Counted from the stretch's first letter, positions 24,666-33,594 are shown. The stretch: DNA of 64,000 bases from Halobacillus litoralis (GCF_009856415.1 NZ_WMEZ01000010.1:1-64000); one strand, 5' to 3'. Numbers and translations are program-made. Notes: generated by a model not told the origin, from the sequence alone.

Positions 24666-25372
24666 AGGCATTTGAGGCTGCAAAAGATATGATTGCAGAG
24701 CGCTTCCCTGATTGTGATGCCGCTCTTCTTGCAGGAAGCATTGTCAGAGGAGAGGCGACAAACACATCGGATTTGGACATCGTGGTTTTCGATTCGAAAG
24801 TAACGTCTTCTTTTCGTGAGTCTTTTTATACGGGCCATTGGCCTGTCGAGGTTTTCGTACATAATTGGTCTTCTTATCGTGGTTTTTTCAATAGTGATTG
24901 TGAGAGAGGGCAGCCTTCGATGCCGCGAATGGTGACAGAGGGGCAGGTCCTGAAGTGGGATGATCGTTTGGAAGCTGTTAAAAGCGAAGCGGCGGATCTA
25001 TTGAAGAAGGGGCCAACCCCTTGGTCAGAGGAAACCCTCTTGCTTAAGCGATATTTCCTTACGGATGCCTTGGACGATTTCGTTGGCTGCACAGACCGTG
25101 GGGAAGCTCTTTTCATAGCAGCAAAACTAGCAGAGCAGACAAGTGAGTTTTATCTGCGAGCGAATGGACGATGGAGCGGATCGTCGAAATGGATGGCACG
25201 GTCACTACGAAACTATGATGAAGTTTTTGCAGAGCGATTGATTCGGCGTTTTGATCATTTTTATAAAAATGACGAGAAGGAAGGCGTCGTTGTGTTAGTG
25301 GAAGAGGTGCTGAATCCATATGGAGGTCGGTTGTTCGAAGGGTTTTCAATTGGAAAATCGAAAAGGAGGTAG
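24662..25372 (+). CDS. nucleotidyltransferase-domain protein
   Basis: A 236-residue protein. The polymerase-beta-like catalytic motif GSIVRGEATNTSDLDIVV (about residues 26-43) gives GS...DxD. The C-terminal half is helical, like the kanamycin-type/MJ0435-like nucleotidyltransferases. It may adenylylate a small molecule or protein; there is no sign of a HEPN/MNT antitoxin partner. Overlaps the Nudix gene and is 4 bp before the P-loop gene. Confidence 0.82.
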   Translation: MKAFEAAKDMIAERFPDCDAALLAGSIVRGEATNTSDLDIVVFDSKVTSSFRESFYTGHWPVEVFVHNWSSYRGFFNSDCERGQPSMPRMVTEGQVLKWDDRLEAVKSEAADLLKKGPTPWSEETLLLKRYFLTDALDDFVGCTDRGEALFIAAKLAEQTSEFYLRANGRWSGSSKWMARSLRNYDEVFAERLIRRFDHFYKNDEKEGVVVLVEEVLNPYGGRLFEGFSIGKSKRR

Positions 25373-25376
25373 ACCA

Positions 25377-25895
25377 GTGAACAGAATCATGGTGCTGGGT
25401 GTTTCTGCAGGTGTAGGCAAATCGACGTTTGCAAAGAAACTAGGAGAGAAGCTTGATATAGATGTGTATCACCTCGATCGTTTTTATTGGGAGCCGGGAT
25501 GGCAGGAAGCGACCCTTGAAGATTTCTCAGCGAGGCAGAGAGCCGTTGTAGACAAAGACCAGTGGATTATGGAAGGGAATTATAGAAATACGTATGAGAT
25601 ACGAGCTGAGAAGGCAGATACGATCATTTACTTAGAATTACCTTTAACGACTTGTTTCTTTCGGGTCTTGAAGCGCTGGTGGACCCATCGTGGGAGCACA
25701 CGCCCAGACCTGGGGGAAGGGTGTAGTGAAAGAATGGAAGCAGACTTTTTGAAATTTATCATTACGACCTATCGAAAGCGGAAAAAGAATATGCAGGAGA
25801 GGCTTCTATCGTTTCAAGAGATCGGTCGTGAGAAGCGGGTCATTCAATTAAGGTCAAAAGAAGATATACAAGAGTTTCTTGATCATTTGTCATAG
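25377..25895 (+). CDS. P-loop kinase (adenylate kinase/topology-modulation-like)
   Basis: A 172-residue protein with Walker A GVSAGVGKST at residues 7-16, then DVYHLDRFYWEPGWQ and the WIMEGNYRNTYEIRAEKADTIIYLELP segment typical of FlaR/topology-modulation-protein-like small kinases. The start is GTG 25377 because AAAGGAGGT lies 6 nt upstream; the open frame before it overlaps the previous gene. Biochemical role unknown. Confidence 0.85.
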   Translation: MNRIMVLGVSAGVGKSTFAKKLGEKLDIDVYHLDRFYWEPGWQEATLEDFSARQRAVVDKDQWIMEGNYRNTYEIRAEKADTIIYLELPLTTCFFRVLKRWWTHRGSTRPDLGEGCSERMEADFLKFIITTYRKRKKNMQERLLSFQEIGREKRVIQLRSKEDIQEFLDHLS

Positions 25896-25920
25896 AAAAG
25901 ATTTGAAATCCTGACATAGA

Positions 25921-25951
25921 AAAAGCGCTCCAATTTTTTGGAGCGCTTTTT
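25921..25951. terminator. bidirectional terminator
   Basis: AAAAGCGCTCC / GGAGCGCTTTTT around AATTTTTT. Serves both convergent units. Confidence 0.92.
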
Positions 25952-25958
25952 GCATCTA

Positions 25959-27599
25959 TTAGGAAGCCTTTTCCTCTTCTTCTCTTTCCTCTGGTATGAG
26001 AAGTGGCTGAGGCTGGCATTTTTTCTTCGTTAACTCGGATACAACGAAGATCATAACGAAGGCCGCAATACATGCGAGTGTACGGAACGGGAACAAGACG
26101 ATTCCGTCAGGGTTGATCATTGGATACGGCAGGAACGCCGGTAGTCCCATTGCTGGTTCTCCGCCTCCTAGACGAAGGAATAACGCTACAGAGAATCCGG
26201 CGATGGATCCGTAGAGGTTCGCATTTTTATAAAAGAGAGCCATCGTAAGCTGTGGGAAAAGAATCGTGTACACAAGGTCGGAGGCTAAATACCACAGCGT
26301 ATAAACACTTTTGACGTTCAATGCGATGATCATCGCTCCGACACCGACGATGATGATCGTGCGCTTGATCACTTTTTTCAATTGCTCAGAGCTTGCGTTC
26401 GGTTTAAGCAATGGACGATACACATTCCAGGATGCCATGGAAGAGGCAGAAAGAATGGAAGAGTCCATAGAGGACATGACCGCCGCCGCTAGAGCTCCAA
26501 GTCCGATGGCGGATACGAGTTCAGGTGTCAAATACCTGAGGATGTGCGGCAGAATGACTGCTGGGTTCTCAGGAGTTGGAAGTCCCATGCTTGCCCAGTC
26601 CATATTTACGCCGACGATTCCAATTAGAACGGCAGGGATGGCTGCAATGATGCAGATGATTCCTGCGGTAATGGATAACCACATCGCTGTTTTTTCGTTT
26701 TTAGCGGAAAGGACACGTTGGAAATACACTTGCCAAGCAATACCACCAAAGATGAGAAGGAGGGCATAGTCGATCCAGTTCCAGAACCAATTTCCCCAGG
26801 CGGGATCCTGCCATCCATTCAAGGGTGGAAATAGATTAGCGTAAGAACCGAATTCTACTGAATAGTTGCTCCATGCGTTTTCAAGACCACCAACGTGACC
26901 TAAAGTGAATGGCACAACGAGAATGAGTCCAATTAATAGAATGGCCATTTGGAAAACGTCCGTATAAGCGACGGCCCACATGCCTCCAGCTACGGTATAG
27001 GCGATGGCGATAATTCCTGAAAGGATGATCGATGTTGTAAAGTCGATGTTCAGGATGGTACCGAAGGTTGTGCCAAGAGCCGTTAGAATCGCGGCACTCC
27101 AGAACATTTCTCCAAGTAAAGCAGGGATGTAAAGGACCCCGGCCATTTTTTTACCGAAACGTTGTTCTAGTGGATCAATGATGGTGAGGAATTCATAGCG
27201 GCGCATTTTACGGGCATAGAAAATACCACCAATAATCAGACTTAATGCGTATCCCCACGGGGCTTGAGCCCATACTAGACCGTCGCTGTATGTGAATTCT
27301 GCTGTACCGTTGACATATCCACCGCCGACCCATGTAGCAGCCATTGTAAACATGGCGATTCCAAGGGGTAAACTGCGGTTTGCGACCATCATATCTGCTA
27401 GAGTTCCGGATTTATTTGTAGCGAAGACTGCACCGATGTAATAGACGAGGGCATAGAAAACAATCATGGCGATAAATCCGCCCCATTGAATGTTTTCATT
27501 TGTGAAGGCCATGTAGAGGACGAAAACACCTAGAAGCGTCCCGAGCATGATTGCGGCTTTGTTTTTGGCGAAAAAAGATGGTTGTTGATTCGATTGCAA
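25959..27599 (-). CDS. sodium:solute symporter, probable choline transporter
   Basis: A 546-residue SSS (SLC5) permease with about 13 membrane segments. Typical motifs are ATWVGGGYVNGTAEFTYSDGLVWAQAPWGYAL and GALAAAVMSSMDSSILSASSMASWN, which resemble the high-affinity choline transporter (CHT) branch. It is next to a GbsR repressor, whose known effector is choline, supporting uptake of choline for glycine betaine synthesis. TTG 27599 is chosen because AAAGGAG lies 8 nt upstream; ATG 27605 is only 2 nt from that site. The C-terminus is rich in Glu (EEREEEEKAS). Confidence 0.83.
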   Translation of the reverse strand: MQSNQQPSFFAKNKAAIMLGTLLGVFVLYMAFTNENIQWGGFIAMIVFYALVYYIGAVFATNKSGTLADMMVANRSLPLGIAMFTMAATWVGGGYVNGTAEFTYSDGLVWAQAPWGYALSLIIGGIFYARKMRRYEFLTIIDPLEQRFGKKMAGVLYIPALLGEMFWSAAILTALGTTFGTILNIDFTTSIILSGIIAIAYTVAGGMWAVAYTDVFQMAILLIGLILVVPFTLGHVGGLENAWSNYSVEFGSYANLFPPLNGWQDPAWGNWFWNWIDYALLLIFGGIAWQVYFQRVLSAKNEKTAMWLSITAGIICIIAAIPAVLIGIVGVNMDWASMGLPTPENPAVILPHILRYLTPELVSAIGLGALAAAVMSSMDSSILSASSMASWNVYRPLLKPNASSEQLKKVIKRTIIIVGVGAMIIALNVKSVYTLWYLASDLVYTILFPQLTMALFYKNANLYGSIAGFSVALFLRLGGGEPAMGLPAFLPYPMINPDGIVLFPFRTLACIAAFVMIFVVSELTKKKCQPQPLLIPEEREEEEKAS

Positions 27600-27704
27600 T
27601 GACATCACTCCTTTTATTATTATCTGAATATTCTGTAAATTATAAAGTCCATACGTCTCCCTAGAATAACAATCAGTTGAAATGTTATTTAGAGAGGCAG
27701 TATC

Positions 27705-28259
27705 CTATTTTTCTTGGTCAACAGGAAGGAAATCAAAAATTTCTCCGCTCTCAATAGAGTCAACGAGCTTCTGTAACCAATGGTAATAAGGTTTGGATGC
27801 TTCTAGTTGCTGATAGACTTGGTCAGCTTCTTGTTTTACAACTTCGTCCGCTTCGGAATCCTCCATTACCTTTTTCAATTCCTTCTGGGCATCTTTGATC
27901 GCGTCCAAGTTGGTTTTAGCTTCTCTTAACCACTTCTTCGTAAAAAAGTTGGAGAAGAAATTAAAGAAGTCTTTCTCAGCGACAAAAGTCTGCCGGCGTG
28001 TACCTTTTCGAAATGTCTGCTTGACAATATTGTAATTTTGGAGCTTCTTCACTCCTGTACTCATGCTCGGCTTACTCATTCCGAGTTTTTCACGCATTTC
28101 ATCCAACGTCATATCATCCTCAAAGTACATCGTCCCATATAAGGTCCCTGCACTTCGGGTCACTCCATACAAATCCATCGTTTCCGCAATGGAATCGATC
28201 ACAAGTCCTTTCGCGTGCTCAATGGTCTGTCGGGAGCTTTCTTCATGATGATTTGTCAT
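27705..28259 (-). CDS. gbsR: GbsR-type choline-responsive repressor
   Basis: A 184-residue MarR-like regulator. The HTH is MTLDEMREKLGMSKPSMSTGVKKLQNYNIVKQTFRKGTRRQTF, and the C-terminal helical part ends YYHWLQKLVDSIESGEIFDFLP as in B. subtilis GbsR, which senses choline and represses gbsAB and opuB. ATG 28259 has GAGGAGG 8 nt upstream. Sits upstream of, and on the same strand as, the choline-type symporter. Confidence 0.88.
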   Translation of the reverse strand: MTNHHEESSRQTIEHAKGLVIDSIAETMDLYGVTRSAGTLYGTMYFEDDMTLDEMREKLGMSKPSMSTGVKKLQNYNIVKQTFRKGTRRQTFVAEKDFFNFFSNFFTKKWLREAKTNLDAIKDAQKELKKVMEDSEADEVVKQEADQVYQQLEASKPYYHWLQKLVDSIESGEIFDFLPVDQEK

Positions 28260-28321
28260 TAAAAACCTCCTCACAGGCGTAAAAGCAATTAACTTTATTA
28301 AATTTTTTCTTTACAGACTTT

Positions 28322-28349
28322 ATCTTAACGAATAAAAATCGCTTGTCAA
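28322..28349 (-). promoter_or_regulatory. gbsR promoter
   Basis: On the minus strand TTGACA (28349-28344), 16 bp, TAAGAT (28327-28322). The sequence TTGACAAGC before the spacer recurs in the divergent promoter at 28424. Confidence 0.65.
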
Positions 28350-28423
28350 AATCCATTTTAGAAAAAAATCGCCTTAAGCCCTATCATCTCATAGGTTATA
28401 GCCGATTTAAAAAAATTTTCGCT

Positions 28424-28451
28424 TTGACAAGCTTCCAAAGGCTTGTTAACG
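28424..28451 (+). promoter_or_regulatory. divergent promoter-like sequence
   Basis: TTGACA (28424-28429), 16 bp, TTAACG (28446-28451). Shares TTGACAAGC and GTTAA with the gbsR promoter in opposite orientation but now drives no intact gene. Confidence 0.45.
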
Positions 28452-28499
28452 TAAAAAGTATTCAAAAAGTTAAATTTTTTATTAACAAAATTAACGATG

Positions 28500-29230
28500 T
28501 CGGAAAAGAGAGCAATTAGGGGATTGGAGGACGTATGGAATCCATCTACTCTTAATTTGAGAAGAATATGCTCGCGGGGGAAATCATTCGGAACTGGGAC
28601 CGTGACAGCTTTCCATAAAGGATTGAATTCAATCGCTTCTGTAAGGACGCATATGTTCAGTAGGATCACTGATGAAAATTATGAGGACAGCGTGGAAGAT
28701 AAAAAAAGAAGGAAGTCCTCGGGGAGAGATTACTGAATCTCCACAATGGACGACCTGAAGATGGTCCATATCGTTTTAAACGAGACGTCCTAGCCTGTCT
28801 TGACGATTGGAATTTTAAAGAATAAAGAGGAGGCCGTTTTGCTTGCTCACACTACTATATATGGTCTGGCTGGTTCTCACTGGTCAAGCGAACGTGAAAA
28901 AACAAAATTTGTAGCAGGAGGATCCGCTTCGGTCTGTCGACTTCTGTACACAAAATCTTGAGTGTTTTGGGGAAAAGAAGAACGAGGAAATTGAATCAAA
29001 GATATGGGACATTGGTTAAAAGATACAGGACATTCACCCGTTAAAGCAGCGAGAGCTTCTATCATGATTAGAAGACCATGAAATCTGAATCCCCTCTTTA
29101 GTCGTACAGGACTTGTTACCTTATGGCTGGCTACCACAGTGCACGTTTCGTGAGATAGAGTTGTAGATGAGCCGTTAACATCAGCAAACAAACCAGCCGT
29201 ACAAGCGTTACTTCAACATTATAAACCTCT
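28500..29230 (+). pseudogene. gene-poor stretch with apparent coding remnants
   Basis: No convincing gene is found over ~1.3 kb between gbsR and cydD. Fragments that look protein-like but are broken by stops occur on the plus strand: FEKNMLAGEIIRNWDRDSFP (around 28550), LLNLHNGRPEDGPYRFKRDV (around 28730), TIYGLAGSHWSSEREKTKFV (around 28850) and DEPLTSANKPAVQALLQHYK (around 29170), the last followed by a terminator. I do not recognise the parent gene(s). The 79- and 104-codon ORFs in other frames have no ribosome site or family resemblance. Confidence 0.4.
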
Positions 29231-29239
29231 CACGTAAGC

Positions 29240-29272
29240 CTTCAGGAAATGAATCCTGTGGGTTTTTTTATT
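29240..29272 (+). terminator. terminator after decayed region
   Basis: CAGGA-AATGAA-TCCTG hairpin with GGG/CC flanks then seven T. Confidence 0.65.
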
Positions 29273-29555
29273 TCATTAAGCTCCTGGAGACTTGCATTTA
29301 ACGTGTCCATTTTTCGGTAGAGTCAAAGGTACAAATAGGTAAAATTGTGATTCAGTAAAAAGACAAGGGATCACGAATGCTTTTTCATACCTACCAGAAT
29401 GTCTTTATCTTTACATAGAGGGAAATGATATAGAAAAGATGCCTTGAACCAGTGTCCAAAGGGTAACGTATGATAGCTGTTTATTAAGGAGACGATGATA
29501 TAGAATTGTCATAGAATCATCGGTTTTAATTTTAGCAATCATCTGCTTCATGAAT

Positions 29556-29561
29556 TATAAT
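29556..29561 (+). promoter_or_regulatory. -10 box of cydDC
   Basis: TATAAT, with a weak TTAGCA -35 at 29532-29537 (18 bp spacing). The Rex site begins 8 bp downstream. Confidence 0.55.
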
Positions 29562-29568
29562 AATGGTA

Positions 29569-29586
29569 ATGTGAATTTTTTCACAA
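29569..29586. promoter_or_regulatory. Rex (NADH-sensing repressor) operator
   Basis: ATGTGAATTTTTTCACAA matches the 18-bp consensus TTGTGAAWWWWTTCACAA at 17 positions. It lies between the -10 box and the cydD start, where bound Rex would block transcription. Rex represses cydABCD of B. subtilis at low NADH/NAD+, so this site ties cydDC to oxygen limitation. Confidence 0.85.
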
Positions 29587-29612
29587 AATGGCTTATAAGG
29601 AGTTTTATATAA

Positions 29613-31340
29613 ATGAAGCACCTCAGCAGACTAGCTTTCTCAGATCGAAAAGTTTTCATGCTGTTGGTCCTCACCTCCGTGTTGATTGGTGCCGCAATCA
29701 TTGGTCAATCCTATTTTTTCGTGGCGATTGTCGACCGGATTTTCCTTGGTGAGGAACGTTTTCAGGATATCCTGCCCCTTCTCGTAGGGTTGCTTTTGGT
29801 GCTCGCTGGACGAACGCTGTTTACATGGTTGAATGGCCGTACAGGCATCATGCTGGCTTCCAAAGCGAAGCGTTATTACCGTCAGTCCATCATTGAGAAA
29901 TACGCGCGTAATCCCGTTCAAGCCTCCTTACAAGGCCAATCGGGGCGGAAGGTCAGTGTGCTGATGGATTCCGTGGACGAGATTGACGGGTATTTCAGCA
30001 GTTATATTCCACAAATGATCCAGACGATGATCATCCCTTTGATGATCCTTGTTGTCGTTTTCACCCAGCATCTCTATTCTGGGCTGATCATGATTATCAC
30101 CGCTCCATTTATTCCGTTATTTATGGCGATCATCGGTGTGATGACAAAAAAGAAATCGGAAGAACAGATGGAGAAGTTGAATACGTTCTCCGGAAAGTTT
30201 CTTGATACGCTTCAAGGTTTGACGACCTTAAAGCTTTTCGGACGTTCCAAGCAGCAAAAGGAAGAAATTGAATCGAGCAGCCTAGGCTTCCGTGATGCGA
30301 CGATGGAAGTGTTGAAAGTCGCCTTTGTCTCTTCTTTGATGCTTGAATTCATTTCCATGCTCAGCATCGGGTTAATTGCATTGGAGATAGCGATTCGGCT
30401 CGTCGTGTATGAGAGTGTTTCCTTTTTCACCGCGTTTTTCATTCTTATTCTTGCTCCTGAGTTTTATTTGACGCTGAAAGACTTCGGGAGTGCTTTTCAT
30501 ACAGGGAGAGGCGCATCAGGTGCTGCCAATTTGTTGGCGGAAGAGCTTGAAAAAGAAGAGGAAGGCATTCAGTGGGGAAGTGGAAAGCTTGCAGGTGACC
30601 AGCCCCCTGAGATCAAGCTCGATCAATTGAGTTTTCAATATGAGGAAGGTTTTGCGATGGAAGGGTTGACGGCCACCATCCATTCCTATAGCCAGGTCGC
30701 CATCGTCGGTAAAAGTGGTTCGGGGAAATCGACGCTCCTGCACCTTTTATCCGGACTTGCTAAACCGTCCTCTGGAGCGATCGAAATTAATGGCCGCCCC
30801 CTCTTTGACTATGAGGAGAAGGAGTGGTTTTCCCAGGTCAGCTACATTTCTCAGCATCCGTATTTATTTTCCGGAACGATTGCTGAGAACATTGCGATTG
30901 GCGGGCGAGGGAATCATTCTAAGGAAGAAATCCACGAGGCCGCTGAGAAAGCGGGGATCGCGGAGTTGATTACATCCTTGGAAAAAGGCTACGACACCCC
31001 TGTTGGAGAAGCGGGACGCGGACTTTCTGGAGGCGAGAAACAACGCCTTGCTCTGGCGCGCACGTTTCTAAAAAAGCCTTCTGTCATTTTGTTTGATGAA
31101 CCGACGACAGGTCTGGATCTGAAAACGGAGCGGGTGTTACAAGCCTCCATGGAAGAGCTTGCGAAAACAGCGACGATCATCACCGTTGCCCACCGGTTGC
31201 ATACCATCAAGAACGCCGATCAGATCCTGCTGCTCGATCGTGGTCATCTTATTGGAAAAGGTACGCATGAAGAGCTGCTGAAAACAGTGAAGGAGTACAG
31301 AGATATGGTGACCGTCCAGCAAGGAGGGGACTCCGCATGA
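29613..31340 (+). CDS. cydD: heterodimeric cysteine/glutathione ABC exporter subunit CydD
   Basis: A 575-residue half-transporter: six-helix exporter domain (about 1-310) then an ATPase with Walker A GKSGSGKST (about 367-375), signature LSGGEKQRLALAR and Walker B VILFDEPTTGLD. CydDC exports thiols needed for maturation of cytochrome bd. AAGGAG precedes ATG 29613. Overlaps cydC by 4 bp. CydAB genes are not adjacent here, unlike B. subtilis cydABCD. The C/D naming follows the order and TMD similarity and could be swapped in other schemes. Confidence 0.9.
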   Translation: MKHLSRLAFSDRKVFMLLVLTSVLIGAAIIGQSYFFVAIVDRIFLGEERFQDILPLLVGLLLVLAGRTLFTWLNGRTGIMLASKAKRYYRQSIIEKYARNPVQASLQGQSGRKVSVLMDSVDEIDGYFSSYIPQMIQTMIIPLMILVVVFTQHLYSGLIMIITAPFIPLFMAIIGVMTKKKSEEQMEKLNTFSGKFLDTLQGLTTLKLFGRSKQQKEEIESSSLGFRDATMEVLKVAFVSSLMLEFISMLSIGLIALEIAIRLVVYESVSFFTAFFILILAPEFYLTLKDFGSAFHTGRGASGAANLLAEELEKEEEGIQWGSGKLAGDQPPEIKLDQLSFQYEEGFAMEGLTATIHSYSQVAIVGKSGSGKSTLLHLLSGLAKPSSGAIEINGRPLFDYEEKEWFSQVSYISQHPYLFSGTIAENIAIGGRGNHSKEEIHEAAEKAGIAELITSLEKGYDTPVGEAGRGLSGGEKQRLALARTFLKKPSVILFDEPTTGLDLKTERVLQASMEELAKTATIITVAHRLHTIKNADQILLLDRGHLIGKGTHEELLKTVKEYRDMVTVQQGGDSA

Positions 31341-33046
31341 AAGAATTGAAGGAAGTCATTCGTTTAGTCGTATTGGAGAAAAGGGACATAGTGCTTTCCA
31401 TCGTTTTCGGTTTTCTTGCCGGAATGTCAGCGGTCGGACTGTTTGGTGCCAGTGGATACTTGATATCTAGAGCAGCGCTCATCCCTCCGTTGTATGCTTT
31501 GACGGTGCTCATTGCCTTTTTAAAGCTGTTCGGATTTGCGAGAGCCCTCGGGCGTTATGCGGAAAGGTATTTCTCACACCGGGCAACCTTTACGATTTTA
31601 AGTAACCTGCGGCTTGCTTTTTATAAAAAATTAGAACCTCATGCACCGAGAATTTTTCAGAAATACCGGAGTGGAGATCTGCTTTCACGGATTGTAGGCG
31701 ATGTGGAGAGTCTGCAAAACTTCTTTTTGCGTGTGTATTATCCACCGGTCGTCCTTGTCATCATTTTCTTAGGGACGATTGTTTTCACATCCATCTTCTC
31801 TATTTCCGTAGCCATCGTTCTTCTTTTGGGCCTCGTCGTTACGGGGCTGTTGATTCCAGCCTGGTACACGGTGAAGCAACGGAAACTAGCCAGCCGCTTA
31901 AGACACGCACGTGGGGAGTTATCGACCGAAGCTGCGGAATGGCTGTACGGCTTCCGTGACCTTAAAATCTATCAGCAGCTTGATGATAGGAAAGAAAAGC
32001 TGCAGCAGTCGTCAGATGATTATATTCGAGAGGATGAGCGGGACAGCCGCCAGGTGCTTTCCAGTCATTCATGGAACACGTTTGCGACCCTCCTCGTCTC
32101 GTGGATCGTCACAGGTCTTGGCGCTATTCTTGTGGCTGAGGGAGATTTGAATGGGCTGTTTCTGGCCATGCTCGTAATGATTTCTTTGACAGTCTTTGAA
32201 AACGCAGCACCGATGGCTGTTCTACCCAGCCACCTTGATGACAGCAAACGAGCATCGGAACGGCTTTTTTCCATTGTAGAGGAAGAAGATCGTGGGTCTG
32301 CAACCTACAACCTTGATGGGGAGCTGGCTCCTGATATCCAAGTATCTAATGTCAGTTACCGTTTTCCAGACGAAGAAAGAGAGGCACTTACAGGTGTTAC
32401 CGTGTCCATACCGGCAGGCAGTAAAACCGCTATTGTCGGAGCCAGTGGATCCGGAAAATCAACACTCCTGCAACTGTTCATGAAATTCCAACTTCCTTCT
32501 TCGGGTGAGCTGATGGTCAATGGTATGGACATGAAAAATCTATCAGAAGAGAGCATTTGGGCGAACAGCAACGTCGTCCTTCAAGAGAACCATTATTTTT
32601 ACGGGACCATACGTGAAAACCTCCAGCTTGCTGGTGAAGACCTCTCAGATGAAGAGGTGGAGCTCGTGCTGAATGAGGTGGGATTGGAATTTGACCTGGA
32701 CCAACCGGTTTTCGAAAAAGGAGAGAACCTTTCGGGTGGGGAGCGTCAACGCCTGTCCATAGCAAGAGCTTTTCTGAAAGGAAAGCGCCTTTGGCTGCTC
32801 GATGAACCCACATCCTCTGTCGATGCCCTGACCGAACGAATGATTTTTGATCACCTGTATGAACGCGCATCTCAAGATACCGTCGTTCTCATCAGTCACC
32901 GCTTGAGCGGTCTCGAAAAGATGGACCAAATCATCGTCATGGCTGAAGGGAAAGTAGCAGAAGCAGGTTCCTATGACGAGCTCATGCAAAAACAAGGATA
33001 CTTCTACGAAATGAAACAAATCGAAAAAAACATCTTCAGCACATAA
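31337..33046 (+). CDS. cydC: heterodimeric cysteine/glutathione ABC exporter subunit CydC
   Basis: A 569-residue half-transporter: exporter domain with GLFGASGYLISRAALIPPLYALTVLIAFLKLFGFARALGRYAERYFSH, a CydC-specific opening, then ATPase with GASGSGKST, signature NLSGGERQRLSIARAF and WLLDEPTSSVD. Partner of CydD, with which it overlaps (ATGA), under the same Rex-controlled promoter. Ends at a strong terminator. Confidence 0.92.
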   Translation: MKELKEVIRLVVLEKRDIVLSIVFGFLAGMSAVGLFGASGYLISRAALIPPLYALTVLIAFLKLFGFARALGRYAERYFSHRATFTILSNLRLAFYKKLEPHAPRIFQKYRSGDLLSRIVGDVESLQNFFLRVYYPPVVLVIIFLGTIVFTSIFSISVAIVLLLGLVVTGLLIPAWYTVKQRKLASRLRHARGELSTEAAEWLYGFRDLKIYQQLDDRKEKLQQSSDDYIREDERDSRQVLSSHSWNTFATLLVSWIVTGLGAILVAEGDLNGLFLAMLVMISLTVFENAAPMAVLPSHLDDSKRASERLFSIVEEEDRGSATYNLDGELAPDIQVSNVSYRFPDEEREALTGVTVSIPAGSKTAIVGASGSGKSTLLQLFMKFQLPSSGELMVNGMDMKNLSEESIWANSNVVLQENHYFYGTIRENLQLAGEDLSDEEVELVLNEVGLEFDLDQPVFEKGENLSGGERQRLSIARAFLKGKRLWLLDEPTSSVDALTERMIFDHLYERASQDTVVLISHRLSGLEKMDQIIVMAEGKVAEAGSYDELMQKQGYFYEMKQIEKNIFST

Positions 33047-33050
33047 AAAA

Positions 33051-33101
33051 ATGCCGTACCGGATATTCCATAATATGGATGACCTGGTACGGTAATTTTT
33101 T
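33051..33101 (+). terminator. cydDC terminator (GTACC/GGTAC family)
   Basis: Outer arms TGCCGTACC / GGTACGGTA and inner arms ATTCCATA / TATGGAT, then six T. The right arm holds GACCTGGTAC, complementary to the GTACCAGGTC motif found near other terminators. Confidence 0.85.
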
Positions 33102-33151
33102 CCATGTAATTGAGATAAGTGAACATCAGGATACGTAGATTGGGATATTTC

Positions 33152-33514
33152 TTAGTAGTAGTAAGGGTAGCCGTAGCCGTACGGATAGTAATAGGGGTAA
33201 GGACTAGCCAAGTATGGGAATAGTGCTAATGTAGCAAGACCGGCTAGTGGCAATACTTGGCGACGGAAGCGGCGTGCACGGCGGCGGCCATATCCATATT
33301 GGCGTTGGTCATCCATTGCGTTCCCGTCCTCGTCGACCATCACATCTTCACTGACTAAGATCGTCATCTTATCGTGATTCACGTCAGTGATGACTCCATC
33401 AAAGCTGCGTCCATCCTTGGTCTGGACCATGACATGGTAGTACTTCATTTTATTGCACTGCTCATAGGAAGGCTGTGTATGACCTTGTTGGTGCATTTTT
33501 CGTTCTTCTGTCAT
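33152..33514 (-). CDS. small protein with Tyr/Pro/Gly-rich tail
   Basis: A 120-residue protein of unknown function. Residues ~22-55 (KYYHVMVQTKDGRSFDGVITDVNHDKMTILVSEDVM) look like an Sm/KOW-type small beta barrel. A basic stretch GYGRRRARRFRRQ and a hydrophobic segment LPLAGLATLALFPYLA follow, ending in SPYPYYYPYGYGYPYYY. Such tails are seen in spore coat or envelope-associated bacillar proteins. ATG 33514 has GAGGAG 9 nt upstream; the 231-codon frame runs back through repeat copy C and is not real there. Confidence 0.7.
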   Translation of the reverse strand: MTEERKMHQQGHTQPSYEQCNKMKYYHVMVQTKDGRSFDGVITDVNHDKMTILVSEDVMVDEDGNAMDDQRQYGYGRRRARRFRRQVLPLAGLATLALFPYLASPYPYYYPYGYGYPYYY

Positions 33515-33594
33515 TTTAACCAACTCCTCAGAATCCATGATATTCACCCAGCCTAAAAGTGTGACAATCCATTTCATATGAGTTATTAAAGAAT

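Noticed and set aside
24662-25372. MNT antitoxin of a HEPN-MNT toxin-antitoxin pair
   Set aside because: The protein is too long and no HEPN-domain partner lies beside it.
28497-28736. 79-codon ORF on the plus strand after gbsR
   Set aside because: No ribosome site, odd composition and no recognisable family; another frame shows more protein-like remnants, so it was treated as part of a decayed region.
28877-29191. 104-codon ORF on the minus strand
   Set aside because: No ribosome site and no family resemblance; overlaps plus-strand coding remnants.
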